NCBI GenBank assembly: GCA_029259715.1
Contig: JAJDEP010000010.1
Span: forward strand, 62,001 to 126,000
DNA length: 64,000 bases
DNA from: Planctomycetota bacterium
GTDB taxonomy: Bacteria; Planctomycetota; B15-G4
Direction of reading: 5' to 3'
The notes beneath the pieces are model-generated. The model had not been told where the DNA came from. It saw only the letters and a list, made by a program, of their open reading frames with translations, and did not search any database. The position numbers and the translations under genes were made by a program. Shown here piece by piece: positions 48,473 to 57,440 of this stretch (the stretch's first letter is position 1; each line of letters opens with the position of its first letter).

Positions 48473-49704
48473 GAGGCCAGCTCGACTTCGTGAGCGATCA
48501 CCCGCTCGGCGCAGCGTCGGGCGAAGAGGGGCGCCGTGGTGAGCTTGCCCGTGTCGAGGCTGTGGTAGCCGTGCTCTGACGTGACGCCGATGCGCGACCG
48601 ATCGTGCAGTCCGCTGGATTGATCGTCGACGTCCGAGCGCCCATAGGCCGTGATCACGCCGGCATCCACGAGCAGCGGCTCGGCCCCGGCCATGCCCGGG
48701 AACCAGGCGTCGATGGCACCCAGCACCTCGGCCGCCAGCGCCCGCGCCGCCGCGGGGTCGACCTCACCGCGACAGGGCCCCTCCCACGACGGGGGCGGCG
48801 CGATCTCGGTGCACCAACCCTTGAGGGCCGCGGGGTACCACGAGAGATACGCCGTGCCGTCCGGCCTGACCACCACGTCGCCATAACGCCCCAGCACCAT
48901 GGTCACCGAGGGCGCATCCCGCAGCGCGGCCGGCAGGCGCACGATGACGCGGTACTTGAGCCGGTGGAGCAGGCCCGGCGTCGCCTCGCGGCCGACGGTC
49001 CGGTCGAGGCGCGCCCGATCGTGCCAGGTGGCGTTGACCACTTGCCGGGCCCGCTCGCTCCATGCTCCCGGCGCCCCCTCTCCCTCGATGCGGAAGGCGT
49101 CGGCGTCCCGCGTGATGCCGACGACACGACGCCCCGGGAGGAAGGTGATGCGCGGCGACGCCCGCACCGCCGCGCGGATCCGTCCGGCCAACGCATCGGT
49201 GTCGACGGCCAGCTCGGGGGTCTCGAATCCACCGATCAGTGACTCGGGCCGGAACCACCGCCCCAGCTCGTCGGGGTCGAGCGCCCGATGCAGACGTTGG
49301 GGACGCCGGCCCAGGTAGTCGAGCCCCGGCTCCTCGCGCAGGCGCGCGCGGTGCCACGCTCCCAGCTCCTCGTAGTGGGACGCCAGCTCGGCGAGCCCCG
49401 CCAGCGAGTCCGGCGCTACGAGATACCGGAAGGGGGTCGAGAGCGGCAGCTGGTCCGCGCTCGCACCGAGCAGACGCCGCAGCACCGGCATGAAGTGCAG
49501 GGCGCCGGCATGCATGAGGCGCGCCGTCGTCGGTGAACCCGAGAGGGCGTAGACCAACCCGAGGTGGACCTTGCCTTCATTGCGCAGGCTCGCCCGGTTG
49601 ACGGGACGCGCATCCTGCTCGATCAAGGTCACGTCGAGGCCCTTCCGGGCCAGCTCGAGGGCGACGCAACTTCCCGCCAACCCCGCGCCGAGGACCGCGA
49701 TCAT
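48469..49704 (-). CDS. FAD-dependent oxidoreductase (DAO family)
   Basis: A 411-residue flavoprotein with a dinucleotide-binding start MIAVLGAGLAGSCVALELARKGLDVTLIEQDA. NRASLRNEGKVHLGLVYAL follows, as in glycine/D-amino-acid oxidase (DAO) relatives, and a VVGREATPGLLHRLKYRVIVRLP substrate-domain region later. The oxidised substrate is unknown. It is in a tight operon with the AceE-like gene (ATGA overlap) and a glycosyltransferase, which suggests a modified-sugar or aminosugar step, but this is only inferred from position. Confidence 0.82.
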   Translation of the reverse strand: MIAVLGAGLAGSCVALELARKGLDVTLIEQDARPVNRASLRNEGKVHLGLVYALSGSPTTARLMHAGALHFMPVLRRLLGASADQLPLSTPFRYLVAPDSLAGLAELASHYEELGAWHRARLREEPGLDYLGRRPQRLHRALDPDELGRWFRPESLIGGFETPELAVDTDALAGRIRAAVRASPRITFLPGRRVVGITRDADAFRIEGEGAPGAWSERARQVVNATWHDRARLDRTVGREATPGLLHRLKYRVIVRLPAALRDAPSVTMVLGRYGDVVVRPDGTAYLSWYPAALKGWCTEIAPPPSWEGPCRGEVDPAAARALAAEVLGAIDAWFPGMAGAEPLLVDAGVITAYGRSDVDDQSSGLHDRSRIGVTSEHGYHSLDTGKLTTAPLFARRCAERVIAHEVELAS

Positions 49705-52466
49705 CGCGCGCCGGGCACGTCCCACAACTCGCGCCAGTCGCGCACCGACGGCGCCGTGCGGCCGGCCAGCTCGTCGAGCGCCCGTCGGCTGATCTGCACC
49801 TCCTCGAGTGCGGTCTCGCTGAGCACCTTGCCCACCGCGGCGACGAGGGCGTCGGCGTCGATGCCCTGGTAGCCGAAGACCTGATCGGGGCGGCCGCACT
49901 TGCTGAACTTGCGCACGGCCAGCACCTCCTGGCGCACGCCCAGGATCGACCCGATGTTGTCGAGCAATCCCGCCTCGCCGTCATGCAAGGAGACCACCGG
50001 GACACGACGCCCGGCCATGGTGACCAGTTCGGCGCCGTCGTCGACGGCAGTCCCCGTGGGCGACAACCGCAAGTTGCTGTCGAGGCCCAGGCCGTGGCGC
50101 AGGTGGTGGAAGTCGTTGCCGGCCGCCAGGTTCCCCAGCAGCAACTCGGGCGAGCTCACCGCGATGACGTTGACGTAGATGCCCTCGTCCCGCAGTCGGT
50201 CGGACGCCTCCAGGGCCTCGGTGGCCACCGAGCCCATGACGAAACAGTTGACCACGTTGACGCCGGGCTCGTAGTCCGGCCGCCCGCGGAAGTCGACCAG
50301 GTGGTAGGCCCCCGAGAGGCAGTCGTTGCGGGCCTGCTCGAGCACCACCTCGTCGCCCAGGGGTTCGCTCTCGAGGTCGGACGGGTCGGTGCGGAAGCGC
50401 GGGTGACGCCGCAAACGCCGCAGCAGCTCCTTCTGCTCGATACCCCGGGTCACCGCGCGGATGAGCACGCCCCGCCGCCCCTCGTTCTCGTCGGTGAAGT
50501 GGCGCCGGATCGCGTCGCACAGGATCCAGTCCATCTCGACGGCGAAGATGGGCTCCCAGGTGATCAGGTTCGGGATCTGGATGTCCGACTTCCAGCTGTG
50601 CTGCGCGCCCTCGCTCGACAGCGTGACCCCGGACGGCGTGCCGATGATGACGAACTCGGCGCCCCAGTAGAGGTTGTAGAAGAGCTGGTCGAGCGCGCGT
50701 TTGATGAAGAAGTCGTACACGGTCATGATCGGGAAGAAGAGCACGCCCGAGTAGTGGCCCATCATCCCGAAGCTGGCCACGGCCGACATGCAGTTGGCCT
50801 CCGCGATCTCGAAGCGGATGTGCCGCGTCCACGGCTCGGTGGACGGCGTCAGCGTCGGCCGCTTGCGCGAGTGCCCGGTCTTCTCCTCGGCGTCGGCGAC
50901 GCGATCGTCGCCCTCGCTCTTCTTGCCGTAGATGCGGTTGTCCATCACCGGGTTGAGCTGGGTCGACGTGCCCACGTCGGGCGACATGGTCAGCAGGAAG
51001 TCGGCGCTCGCCTCCCACTGCTTCTCCTTGTCGGTGAGGTCGGGGATGCCGTGACCCTCGGTGCGACGCATCTCCGCGGACGTGCCGATGCGCACGAGCT
51101 TGGCGGCGAGCTGCCCCCACATCCACTGGGTGTGGGTGCGCGGGAAGAGCTTGGTGTCGATGTCGAGGCTGTTGGGCACCCCGCCGGCGTCGGCGATCTT
51201 GGTGGCCACCCACTCGCGGTTACGGGCGCGCCACTCGCGCAGGTGGTCGATGCCGGCCCGCAGCTTCTTGCCCCGCTGGGCCAGCCGCGCCGCCTGGTCG
51301 GTCTTCTTGCCGAAGGCCTCGAAGGGTCGCTTGAAGGAGAGGCCCTCGCCCTCGAGCAGCCGCTCCATCTCGTCCTGCTTGGGCAGCTCGCTGTGGTTGC
51401 CCGGGGCGGCGTACATGTCGAGCCCCCAGCCCTTCACGGTGTGGGCCACGATCATGGTCGGGCTGCGCTGGTCCTGCTTGCTGTCGAGCAGGGCCTGCAC
51501 CATCGACCCGGTGCAGTGGCCGCCGAGGTCGCAGAGCACCTGCTCGAGCTCGCCGTCGTCCATGTCGTCGAGCAGCTTCTCGAGCTTGGGCTCCTCCTGC
51601 AGGAAGACGCGGCGCGTCTCGTCCATGTCGCGCTGCATCAGCAGCCCCTGCAGCTCGTAGTCGCTGAACGCCTCCTCCAGCACGCGCCTGAGGGCGCTGC
51701 CCCCGGGCCGGCCGAACACGCCCTGACGCACCGAGCCGTGCCGGACCTGGATCACTTCCCAGCCGTTGGCCGCCGCCATCTCCTCGATGCGGTCGGCGTC
51801 GGTACCGTGCAGCCCGTGCTTGTTGGGCATGCGCGCGCCGTCGAGGTTCTGGCGGTTGTAGTCGATGATCCAGGTGACGTTCCCCAACTCGCGCTCGGCG
51901 AAGTCGGGCATGGCCTCCATCAAGCTGCCCTCGCGCAGCTCGCTGTCACCGATGAGCGACCAGAAGTGCATGTCCTCGGGGACGTCGGGCACCTCGAGGG
52001 AGTGGTCGCGGGCGTAACGGAAGGCCAGCGCCAGATAGCCCGACGCCACCGGCGGGATGCCCACGCTCCCGGTCGGCAACACGTGGAAGTCGTCGGGGTC
52101 CGAGCGCGCGTGGTAGCTCTGCAGCACGTCCTCGCCGTCCTCGGAGAACTTGCGCAGGTTCGGCAGGATCGCCTCGGCCTCCTTCGCCGTCATCCACGTG
52201 TTCTTGTCCTTGTGCCGGAACAGCCCGAGCATGGCATGCAGCACGTGGTCGAGCGGCGCCGCGTGGGGCTTGGCGCAATAGAAGTCCTGGGGCTCGCGCA
52301 CGCTGCAGTGCAGCGCGGTGAGGATGTGAGCCGAGCTCGCGCACGCCGCCGGGTGCCCGCCCACCTTCGGATCGGTGGGCAGACTGTCCGGACGATTGTT
52401 GGCGATGTGGATCATCGCGCAGGTCTGGATGGTGGCCCGGCGCGCAATTTGGTCGAGCAGCGACAT
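49701..52466 (-). CDS. AceE-like (homodimeric pyruvate dehydrogenase E1/transketolase-fold) enzyme
   Basis: A 921-residue thiamine-diphosphate enzyme whose length and order of domains fit homodimeric E1 (AceE, ~890 aa). The N-terminal TPP domain has G173-D-S-E and YNRQNLDG (N204), the ThDP-Mg motif, where classical AceE has GDGE. The middle domain includes FEIAEANCMSAVASFG and the C-terminal domain VVNCFVMGSVATEALEAS. No E2 or E3 gene is nearby, so it may act with a remote E2 or as a different ketoacid or ketose enzyme. It begins with a 1-bp TGATG overlap with mdh. Confidence 0.85.
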   Translation of the reverse strand: MSLLDQIARRATIQTCAMIHIANNRPDSLPTDPKVGGHPAACASSAHILTALHCSVREPQDFYCAKPHAAPLDHVLHAMLGLFRHKDKNTWMTAKEAEAILPNLRKFSEDGEDVLQSYHARSDPDDFHVLPTGSVGIPPVASGYLALAFRYARDHSLEVPDVPEDMHFWSLIGDSELREGSLMEAMPDFAERELGNVTWIIDYNRQNLDGARMPNKHGLHGTDADRIEEMAAANGWEVIQVRHGSVRQGVFGRPGGSALRRVLEEAFSDYELQGLLMQRDMDETRRVFLQEEPKLEKLLDDMDDGELEQVLCDLGGHCTGSMVQALLDSKQDQRSPTMIVAHTVKGWGLDMYAAPGNHSELPKQDEMERLLEGEGLSFKRPFEAFGKKTDQAARLAQRGKKLRAGIDHLREWRARNREWVATKIADAGGVPNSLDIDTKLFPRTHTQWMWGQLAAKLVRIGTSAEMRRTEGHGIPDLTDKEKQWEASADFLLTMSPDVGTSTQLNPVMDNRIYGKKSEGDDRVADAEEKTGHSRKRPTLTPSTEPWTRHIRFEIAEANCMSAVASFGMMGHYSGVLFFPIMTVYDFFIKRALDQLFYNLYWGAEFVIIGTPSGVTLSSEGAQHSWKSDIQIPNLITWEPIFAVEMDWILCDAIRRHFTDENEGRRGVLIRAVTRGIEQKELLRRLRRHPRFRTDPSDLESEPLGDEVVLEQARNDCLSGAYHLVDFRGRPDYEPGVNVVNCFVMGSVATEALEASDRLRDEGIYVNVIAVSSPELLLGNLAAGNDFHHLRHGLGLDSNLRLSPTGTAVDDGAELVTMAGRRVPVVSLHDGEAGLLDNIGSILGVRQEVLAVRKFSKCGRPDQVFGYQGIDADALVAAVGKVLSETALEEVQISRRALDELAGRTAPSVRDWRELWDVPGAR

Positions 52467-53461
52467 CAGCCGAGGAGTTTCTCGATGAGGGAGCGTTCCT
52501 GCTGCAGCTCGGCCACCGAAGCGTCGATGCGCTGCCGGGCGAAGTCGCTGATGGGCAGGTCGGGCACGATGGTCCACTGGCCGGAGCCGTCGGCGGTCAC
52601 CGGGAACGACGAGATCAGGCCGGCGGGGACGCCATAGCTCCCGTCCGAGCAGACCGCCACCGAGTGGGTCTCCCCGGCGGGCGTGGGCGTGCGCAGGTCA
52701 CGCACGTGATCGATCAGGGCGTTGGCCGCCGAGAACGCGGAGCTCAGGCCGCGCGCCTTGATGATGGCCGCGCCGCGCTGCTGGACGGTCTTGATGAAGT
52801 CGCCCTCGAGCCAGTCGCGGTCGTCGATGGCCTCGCGGCCGGGGCGTCCGCCGATCTTCGCGTTCTCGAAGTCGGGGTACTGGGTCGCCGAGTGGTTGCC
52901 CCAGATGGTCATGGTGGTCACATCGGTGTGATGCGACCCGGCCTTGCCCGCGAGCTGGGCCTTGGCCCGGTTCTCGTCAAGGCGCGTCATGGCCGAGAAG
53001 TTGGCCTGCGGCACGTCGGGAGCATTGTGCATGGCGATCAGGCAGTTGGTGTTGCACGGGTTGCCGACCACCACCGTGCGGCAGTCCTTGGCCGCGTGAG
53101 CGTTGATGGCCTTGCCCTGCCCCACGAAGATCGAACCGTTCTCCGTGATCAGGTCGTTGCGCTCCATGCCCGGTCCGCGGGGCTTGCTGCCCACGAGCAA
53201 CGCCCAGTCGCAGTCCTTGAAGCCGGTGGCGATGTCACTGGTCAGCACCATCTCGTGCAACAGCGGGAAGGAACAGTCCTCGAGTTCCATGGCGACGCCT
53301 TGCAGGGCGGCCATGGCCTTCTCGGCCGGGATCTCGATCAGGTTCAGGGCGACCGGCTGATCGGGGCCGAACATCTGGCCCGAGGCGATGCGGGGCAGCA
53401 GGGCGTAGCCGATCTGTCCGGCGGCGCCCGTGACGGCGACGCGGATGGCGGGCTTGCTCAC
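52466..53461 (-). CDS. mdh: Malate dehydrogenase
   Basis: A 331-residue NAD(P)-dependent MDH of the cytosolic/bacterial type: [20 protein letters not shown] (Rossmann motif), [18 protein letters not shown] (catalytic loop with its Arg), [22 protein letters not shown] and the catalytic His in [13 protein letters not shown]. It interconverts malate and oxaloacetate in the TCA cycle. GTG 53461 has GGAGT in front. First gene of a probable four-gene operon with AceE-like, FAD oxidoreductase and GT2. Confidence 0.96.
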   Translation of the reverse strand: MSKPAIRVAVTGAAGQIGYALLPRIASGQMFGPDQPVALNLIEIPAEKAMAALQGVAMELEDCSFPLLHEMVLTSDIATGFKDCDWALLVGSKPRGPGMERNDLITENGSIFVGQGKAINAHAAKDCRTVVVGNPCNTNCLIAMHNAPDVPQANFSAMTRLDENRAKAQLAGKAGSHHTDVTTMTIWGNHSATQYPDFENAKIGGRPGREAIDDRDWLEGDFIKTVQQRGAAIIKARGLSSAFSAANALIDHVRDLRTPTPAGETHSVAVCSDGSYGVPAGLISSFPVTADGSGQWTIVPDLPISDFARQRIDASVAELQQERSLIEKLLG

Positions 53462-53551
53462 GGTGGGAACTCCAGCGATGGGTGGTCGGAGAATGGGGAG
53501 GGCCCGCCCTCGGAGGTCGGGGCCTCAGCGGGTCGGGGCGCAGAAGGTGAC

Positions 53552-53557
53552 ATTGTG
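53552..53557 (-). promoter_or_regulatory. Possible -10 element of the mdh operon
   Basis: CACAAT on the minus strand, about 90 nt before the mdh start, in the 152-bp space 53462-53613. The same space has a small stem CGTCC-GCAG-GGACG (53583-53596) that could end the upstream thioredoxin-domain gene. Confidence 0.2.
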
Positions 53558-53613
53558 CCCCTTCCGGCCCGGCGGTTCGATACGTCCGCAGGGACGGTGA
53601 GTCCACGGCCGCC

Positions 53614-55041
53614 TCAGGGCGAGGCCAGCGCGCCGATCTGCCGCTCGAGTTCCTCCATCCGATCCGGGTCCCTGCCATGGGCCGACCCGCCGGCCGCCTC
53701 GGCCTCGGCGAACCAGCGCACGTGATCGGGCAGCAGGCGCCCGGCCTCCAGCGCCTGCTCCACCAGGGCCAGGCGGCTGCGGGCATCGTCGCGGAAGAGG
53801 AGCAGGCGCTCGCCCACCGCCCGCGCCTGCGCGTCCCTCCCGGCGAAGGTGCCCGCCGCGCACAGGGCGGCCAGGGCGTGCCGGACCCCATCGGCCGGCG
53901 AACCCGGCTTGCCACCCGCCTGGCGGGCGAGTCCGCGCATCCCCATGGCGAGGCCGAAGCTCAGGGCCTGCTGCTGCAGGGGCAGGTCCCGGAAGGACTC
54001 ACTCATCTCGGCCATGGTGAGGAACTGCTCCGCCGGGGCCATGAGGTCGTCGTGGACCCGTCCCGCCAGGTCCCAACGCCCGGCGCCCACCGCCATGTTG
54101 AACACGGACTGGGCGACCCAGGCCCGGTCCGCCAACTCGCCGAGGTCGAGGGCCCCCTCCGCTTCGATGCGCTGCCGAGCCCAGGCCAGCACCCGCTCCT
54201 CCTCACCGAGGACGGTGCACAGGACCATCCAGTCGCTGAATGGCCAGAGCCGCGTCTCGCCGGCCTCGACGGCCGCCTCGATGTCGGCGCGCAGGACTTC
54301 CACCCCGCGCCGCCCCGTCGCGTCGAAGGCGACGAGGGCCTCGAGGTCGGGCTGCAGGATCGACGCACGGAACATGTCGAACGTGCCGGGCATGTACTTG
54401 TGGCCGTGCGCCCAGAGCCAGGCCACGTCCTCGAGCGCCGGCTCGAGCCGCCCCTGCTCCAGCGCCGTTCGCGCCGCGGCGAGTCGTGCGAAGGGCTTCA
54501 ACTCCCCCGTGTCCGGGACGTCGTAGCGATGGAAGTAGGCGAGGTCGGGAAATTCCATGCGCCCCGCCTTCTGGGCCGCCGACAACTCGCCCTTGCGGCC
54601 CCGCTCGAGCCAGCGCAGCAGTTGCCGGGCGGACTTGTAGCCCCCGTCCCGCCCGATCGAGCGGCCGTCCCGCCGCAGCATGAACGTCGGCAGCATCACA
54701 CCGTGCGGCCCCAGCAACGAGGCCGCGAGGGCCCGCGAGCGGTCGATGTCGACCTGGATCGCCACCGCGTGCTCATCGATCCAGGCCTGCACCTCGGCGC
54801 GGGCCCAGACGTTGCGGTCCATCGACTTGCAGGGCAGGCACCAATCGGCGGTGAAGTCGATCAGCACGAGCTTGTCCTCGGCCGCGGCGCGCGCCTGGGC
54901 CGCTTCGAGGCTCAGGCCGCTGAAGGGGCCGCCGGCCTGGGTCGGTTCCCCCCAGGCCTCGGGGGCGCTGCGTCCCCAGGTCCAGAGGCCCACCGCCGAG
55001 GCCAGGAGCAGGGCCGCGAAGATGATGGCCGTCCGTGACAT
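53614..55041 (-). CDS. Thioredoxin-domain protein with helical C-terminal region
   Basis: A 475-residue exported or membrane-anchored protein. After a hydrophobic N-terminal segment, a thioredoxin domain (residues ~45-160) carries the redox motif WCLPC in FTADWCLPCKSMDRNVW, like the C-terminal domain of DsbD. Residues ~175-475 form a long helical, Ala/Leu-rich region that looks like TPR/helical repeats and is not part of DsbD. It would reduce periplasmic disulfides or bind partners through the helical part. It is divergent from the arsenosugar cassette, 178 bp away. Confidence 0.82.
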   Translation of the reverse strand: MSRTAIIFAALLLASAVGLWTWGRSAPEAWGEPTQAGGPFSGLSLEAAQARAAAEDKLVLIDFTADWCLPCKSMDRNVWARAEVQAWIDEHAVAIQVDIDRSRALAASLLGPHGVMLPTFMLRRDGRSIGRDGGYKSARQLLRWLERGRKGELSAAQKAGRMEFPDLAYFHRYDVPDTGELKPFARLAAARTALEQGRLEPALEDVAWLWAHGHKYMPGTFDMFRASILQPDLEALVAFDATGRRGVEVLRADIEAAVEAGETRLWPFSDWMVLCTVLGEEERVLAWARQRIEAEGALDLGELADRAWVAQSVFNMAVGAGRWDLAGRVHDDLMAPAEQFLTMAEMSESFRDLPLQQQALSFGLAMGMRGLARQAGGKPGSPADGVRHALAALCAAGTFAGRDAQARAVGERLLLFRDDARSRLALVEQALEAGRLLPDHVRWFAEAEAAGGSAHGRDPDRMEELERQIGALASP

Positions 55042-55180
55042 ACGCCGCCTCGTCTCCCCACCGACTCGCGCGACACCCCTCGCAGCGCGTCCGCATCGTA
55101 CTGCGATGAGGGCAATAGCCGGGTGAGCGAGACCCATTGGTGGGGAGCCCCCCTGTCCTCGCGCTGCGGTTTCCGCCTGC

Positions 55181-55186
55181 TACATT
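55181..55186 (+). promoter_or_regulatory. Putative -10 of the arsenosugar-type cassette
   Basis: TACATT, 33 nt before the ArsM-like start codon, in the 178-bp divergent space 55042-55219. A TACGAT on the minus strand at 55095-55100 may serve the thioredoxin-domain gene. No ArsR-type operator palindrome was recognised. Confidence 0.3.
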
Positions 55187-55219
55187 CCGGTTCAGCGCCA
55201 CCGCCCCCTGAGAACGGCC

Positions 55220-56404
55220 ATGACCACCTCCCCCGAAACCGCAGACCCCTTGGCCGCAGACCTCGACGCCGCCGTCCTCCAGCGCTACAGCCAGGGGGCC
55301 ACCGCGCCCGAGGCCGCGTTGTGCTGCCCCACCGAATACGACCCGACCCTGCTCGAGGTCATCCCGGAAGAGGTCATCGCCAAGGACTACGGCTGCGGCG
55401 ACCCCAGCCGGCACTTGGCGGCGGGCGAGACGGTGGTCGACCTCGGCTCGGGCACCGGCAAGATCTGCTTCATCGCGGCGCAGGTCGTGGGACCCGAGGG
55501 GCGCGTCATCGGCGTGGACATGAACGACGACATGCTCGCCGTGGCCCGGAGCGCGCAGCCCGACGTGGCCGCCAAGATCGGATACGACAACGTCACCTTC
55601 CTCAAGGGCCGCATCGAGGACCTGGCCACCGACGTCGAGGCGGTCGACCGGCGCCTGGGAGGCCGACCGGTCGCGAGCGCCGCCGACCTCGACGCCCTGC
55701 AACGTGACCTGGCCCGGCAACGCACCGAGGCGCCGCTCATCGCCGACGACTCCGTCGACGTGGTGGTGAGCAACTGCGTGCTCAACCTGGTCATGCAGGA
55801 GCGCAAGCAGCAGCTCTTCGCCGAGATCTTCCGGGTGCTCCGGCGCGGCGGTCGCGCGGTCATCTCCGACATCGTCAGCGACGAGGTGGTGCCCGCGCAC
55901 CTGCAGCGCGACCCCGCGCTGTGGAGCGGCTGCGTCTCCGGCGCCTTCCAGGAGCGGGGCTTCCTGCGCGCCTTCGAGCAGGCCGGATTCCACGGCGTCG
56001 AGCTGCTCGAGCGCGCCGAACAACCCTGGCAGGTGATCGAGGGCATCGAGTTCCGCTCGGTGACGGTGCAGGCCTGGAAGGGCAAGCAGGGCCCCTGCTA
56101 CGAGCACAACCAGGCCGTGATCTACACCGGACCCTGGAAGGCCGTGGTCGACGACGACGGCCACACCCTGCAGCGGGGCGAACGCATGGCCGTGTGCGCC
56201 AAGACCCACGCGCTGCTCACCAGCGGGCCCTACGCCGACCAGGTCGTGGGCGTGTCCCCGCGGGTGGCCGTGCCAGCCGACGACACCACGCCCTTCCCTT
56301 GCTCGGGTGACCGCGTGCGCGACCCGCGCGAGACCAAAGGCGAGGCCTACCGCGAGACGACGGCCGCCGACGAGTGCTGCGAGCCGGACGGCTCGTGCTG
56401 CTAG
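55220..56404 (+). CDS. ArsM-like arsenic methyltransferase (arsenosugar cassette)
   Basis: A 394-residue SAM-dependent methyltransferase: motif I VVDLGSGTGKICF (residues ~72-85) and VIGVDMNDDML. Distinctive cysteines are C35/C36 in ALCCPTEYDP, C59 in DYGCGDPS, one in VVVSNCVLNLV, and a terminal CCEPDGSCC. The LCCPT...DYGCGDPS pattern marks the methyltransferases found directly in front of arsS genes. ArsM methylates arsenite to dimethylated arsenic using thiol-bound As(III); the Cys-rich tail may bind arsenic. An insertion of ~50 residues (VEAVDRRLGGRPVASAADLD) lies between the usual motifs. Confidence 0.85.
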   Translation: MTTSPETADPLAADLDAAVLQRYSQGATAPEAALCCPTEYDPTLLEVIPEEVIAKDYGCGDPSRHLAAGETVVDLGSGTGKICFIAAQVVGPEGRVIGVDMNDDMLAVARSAQPDVAAKIGYDNVTFLKGRIEDLATDVEAVDRRLGGRPVASAADLDALQRDLARQRTEAPLIADDSVDVVVSNCVLNLVMQERKQQLFAEIFRVLRRGGRAVISDIVSDEVVPAHLQRDPALWSGCVSGAFQERGFLRAFEQAGFHGVELLERAEQPWQVIEGIEFRSVTVQAWKGKQGPCYEHNQAVIYTGPWKAVVDDDGHTLQRGERMAVCAKTHALLTSGPYADQVVGVSPRVAVPADDTTPFPCSGDRVRDPRETKGEAYRETTAADECCEPDGSCC

Positions 56405-56423
56405 GGCCCGCCGCACTCCTCCC

Positions 56424-57440
56424 GTGCTGACCGACACCGACCGCTTCGCAGCGACCCTCGCCGAGCGGGGCCTGCCGCCCCTCCGGAGGCGGCGCCCGAC
56501 CACGCTGCAGGTGAACCTGGGCAAGGTCTGCAACCAGGCCTGCCGGCACTGCCACGTGGACGCCGGTCCGACGCGCACCGAGTCCATGCAGGCGGCCACC
56601 GTCGAGCGGGTGCTCGCCCTGCTCGCCCACGACACGCACCTCACGACCCTCGACGTCACCGGCGGCGCGCCCGAGCTCAATCCCCACTTCCGCACGCTCG
56701 TGTCCGGAGCCCGCCGGCTCGAGCGACGGGTCATCGACCGCTGCAACCTGACCGTGCTCTCCGAGCCCGGCCAGGAGGACACGGCCGAGTTCCTGGCTGC
56801 CCACCAGGTGCACGTGGTCGCCTCGCTGCCCTGCTACACGGCCGAGAACGTCGACGCCCAGCGGGGCGGCGGCGCGTTCGCGGGCAGCGTGGCGGGCCTG
56901 CGCCGGCTCAACGCCCTGGGCTACGGCGCGGCCGAGGGCGGCGACGCCCTCCCCGGGGCGGACCAACCGCTGCGACTCGACCTGGTCTACAACCCCCTGG
57001 GACCGTCGCTGCCGCCCGAGCAGGGCGCGCTGGAGGCCGACTACCGGGTGCGCCTCGCCGCCGACCTCGGCGTGCGCTTCGACCGGCTGCTGTGCCTGGC
57101 CAACATGCCCATCCACCGCTTCGCCGACGACCTCGCCCGCCAGGGCCGCCTCGACAGCTATGTCGACCAGCTGCGCGACGCCTTCAATCCCGAGGCGCTC
57201 GACGGCCTCATGTGTCGCGACCTGGTCTCCATCGATCACGACGGCACCCTGGCCGACTGCGACTTCAACCAGATGCTCGGCCTGCCCCTGGGAGGCCGCC
57301 CGCGGTCGATCTTCGACATCGAATCGCTCTCATCCCTGCAGGACGACGCCATCGCCACGGCGTCCCACTGCCTCGGGTGCACGGCCGGGCAGGGCAGCAG
57401 TTGCGGCGGCGCCCTCGGGGGAGCATCTTCCGCTCCGTGA
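56424..57440 (+). CDS. arsS: Arsenosugar biosynthesis radical SAM protein ArsS
   Basis: A 338-residue radical SAM protein of the ArsS group. The cluster motif is C36/C40/C43 in CNQACRHCHVDAGP, followed by LDVTGGAPELNPHF. The cysteine-rich C-terminus HCLGCTAGQGSSCGG is the family hallmark. ArsS attaches a 5-deoxyadenosyl group to dimethylated arsenic, the first committed step of arsenosugar synthesis. Some relatives use selenocysteine; none is needed to read this frame. GTG 56424 is 19 bp after the ArsM-like stop, and the end overlaps the glycosyltransferase GTG by 4 bp. Confidence 0.9.
   Translation: MLTDTDRFAATLAERGLPPLRRRRPTTLQVNLGKVCNQACRHCHVDAGPTRTESMQAATVERVLALLAHDTHLTTLDVTGGAPELNPHFRTLVSGARRLERRVIDRCNLTVLSEPGQEDTAEFLAAHQVHVVASLPCYTAENVDAQRGGGAFAGSVAGLRRLNALGYGAAEGGDALPGADQPLRLDLVYNPLGPSLPPEQGALEADYRVRLAADLGVRFDRLLCLANMPIHRFADDLARQGRLDSYVDQLRDAFNPEALDGLMCRDLVSIDHDGTLADCDFNQMLGLPLGGRPRSIFDIESLSSLQDDAIATASHCLGCTAGQGSSCGGALGGASSAP

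Noticed and set aside
56424..57440. A selenocysteine (UGA) codon in arsS.
   Set aside because: The frame from the GTG start to the stop has no internal UGA, and the radical SAM and C-terminal cysteines are all encoded as Cys.
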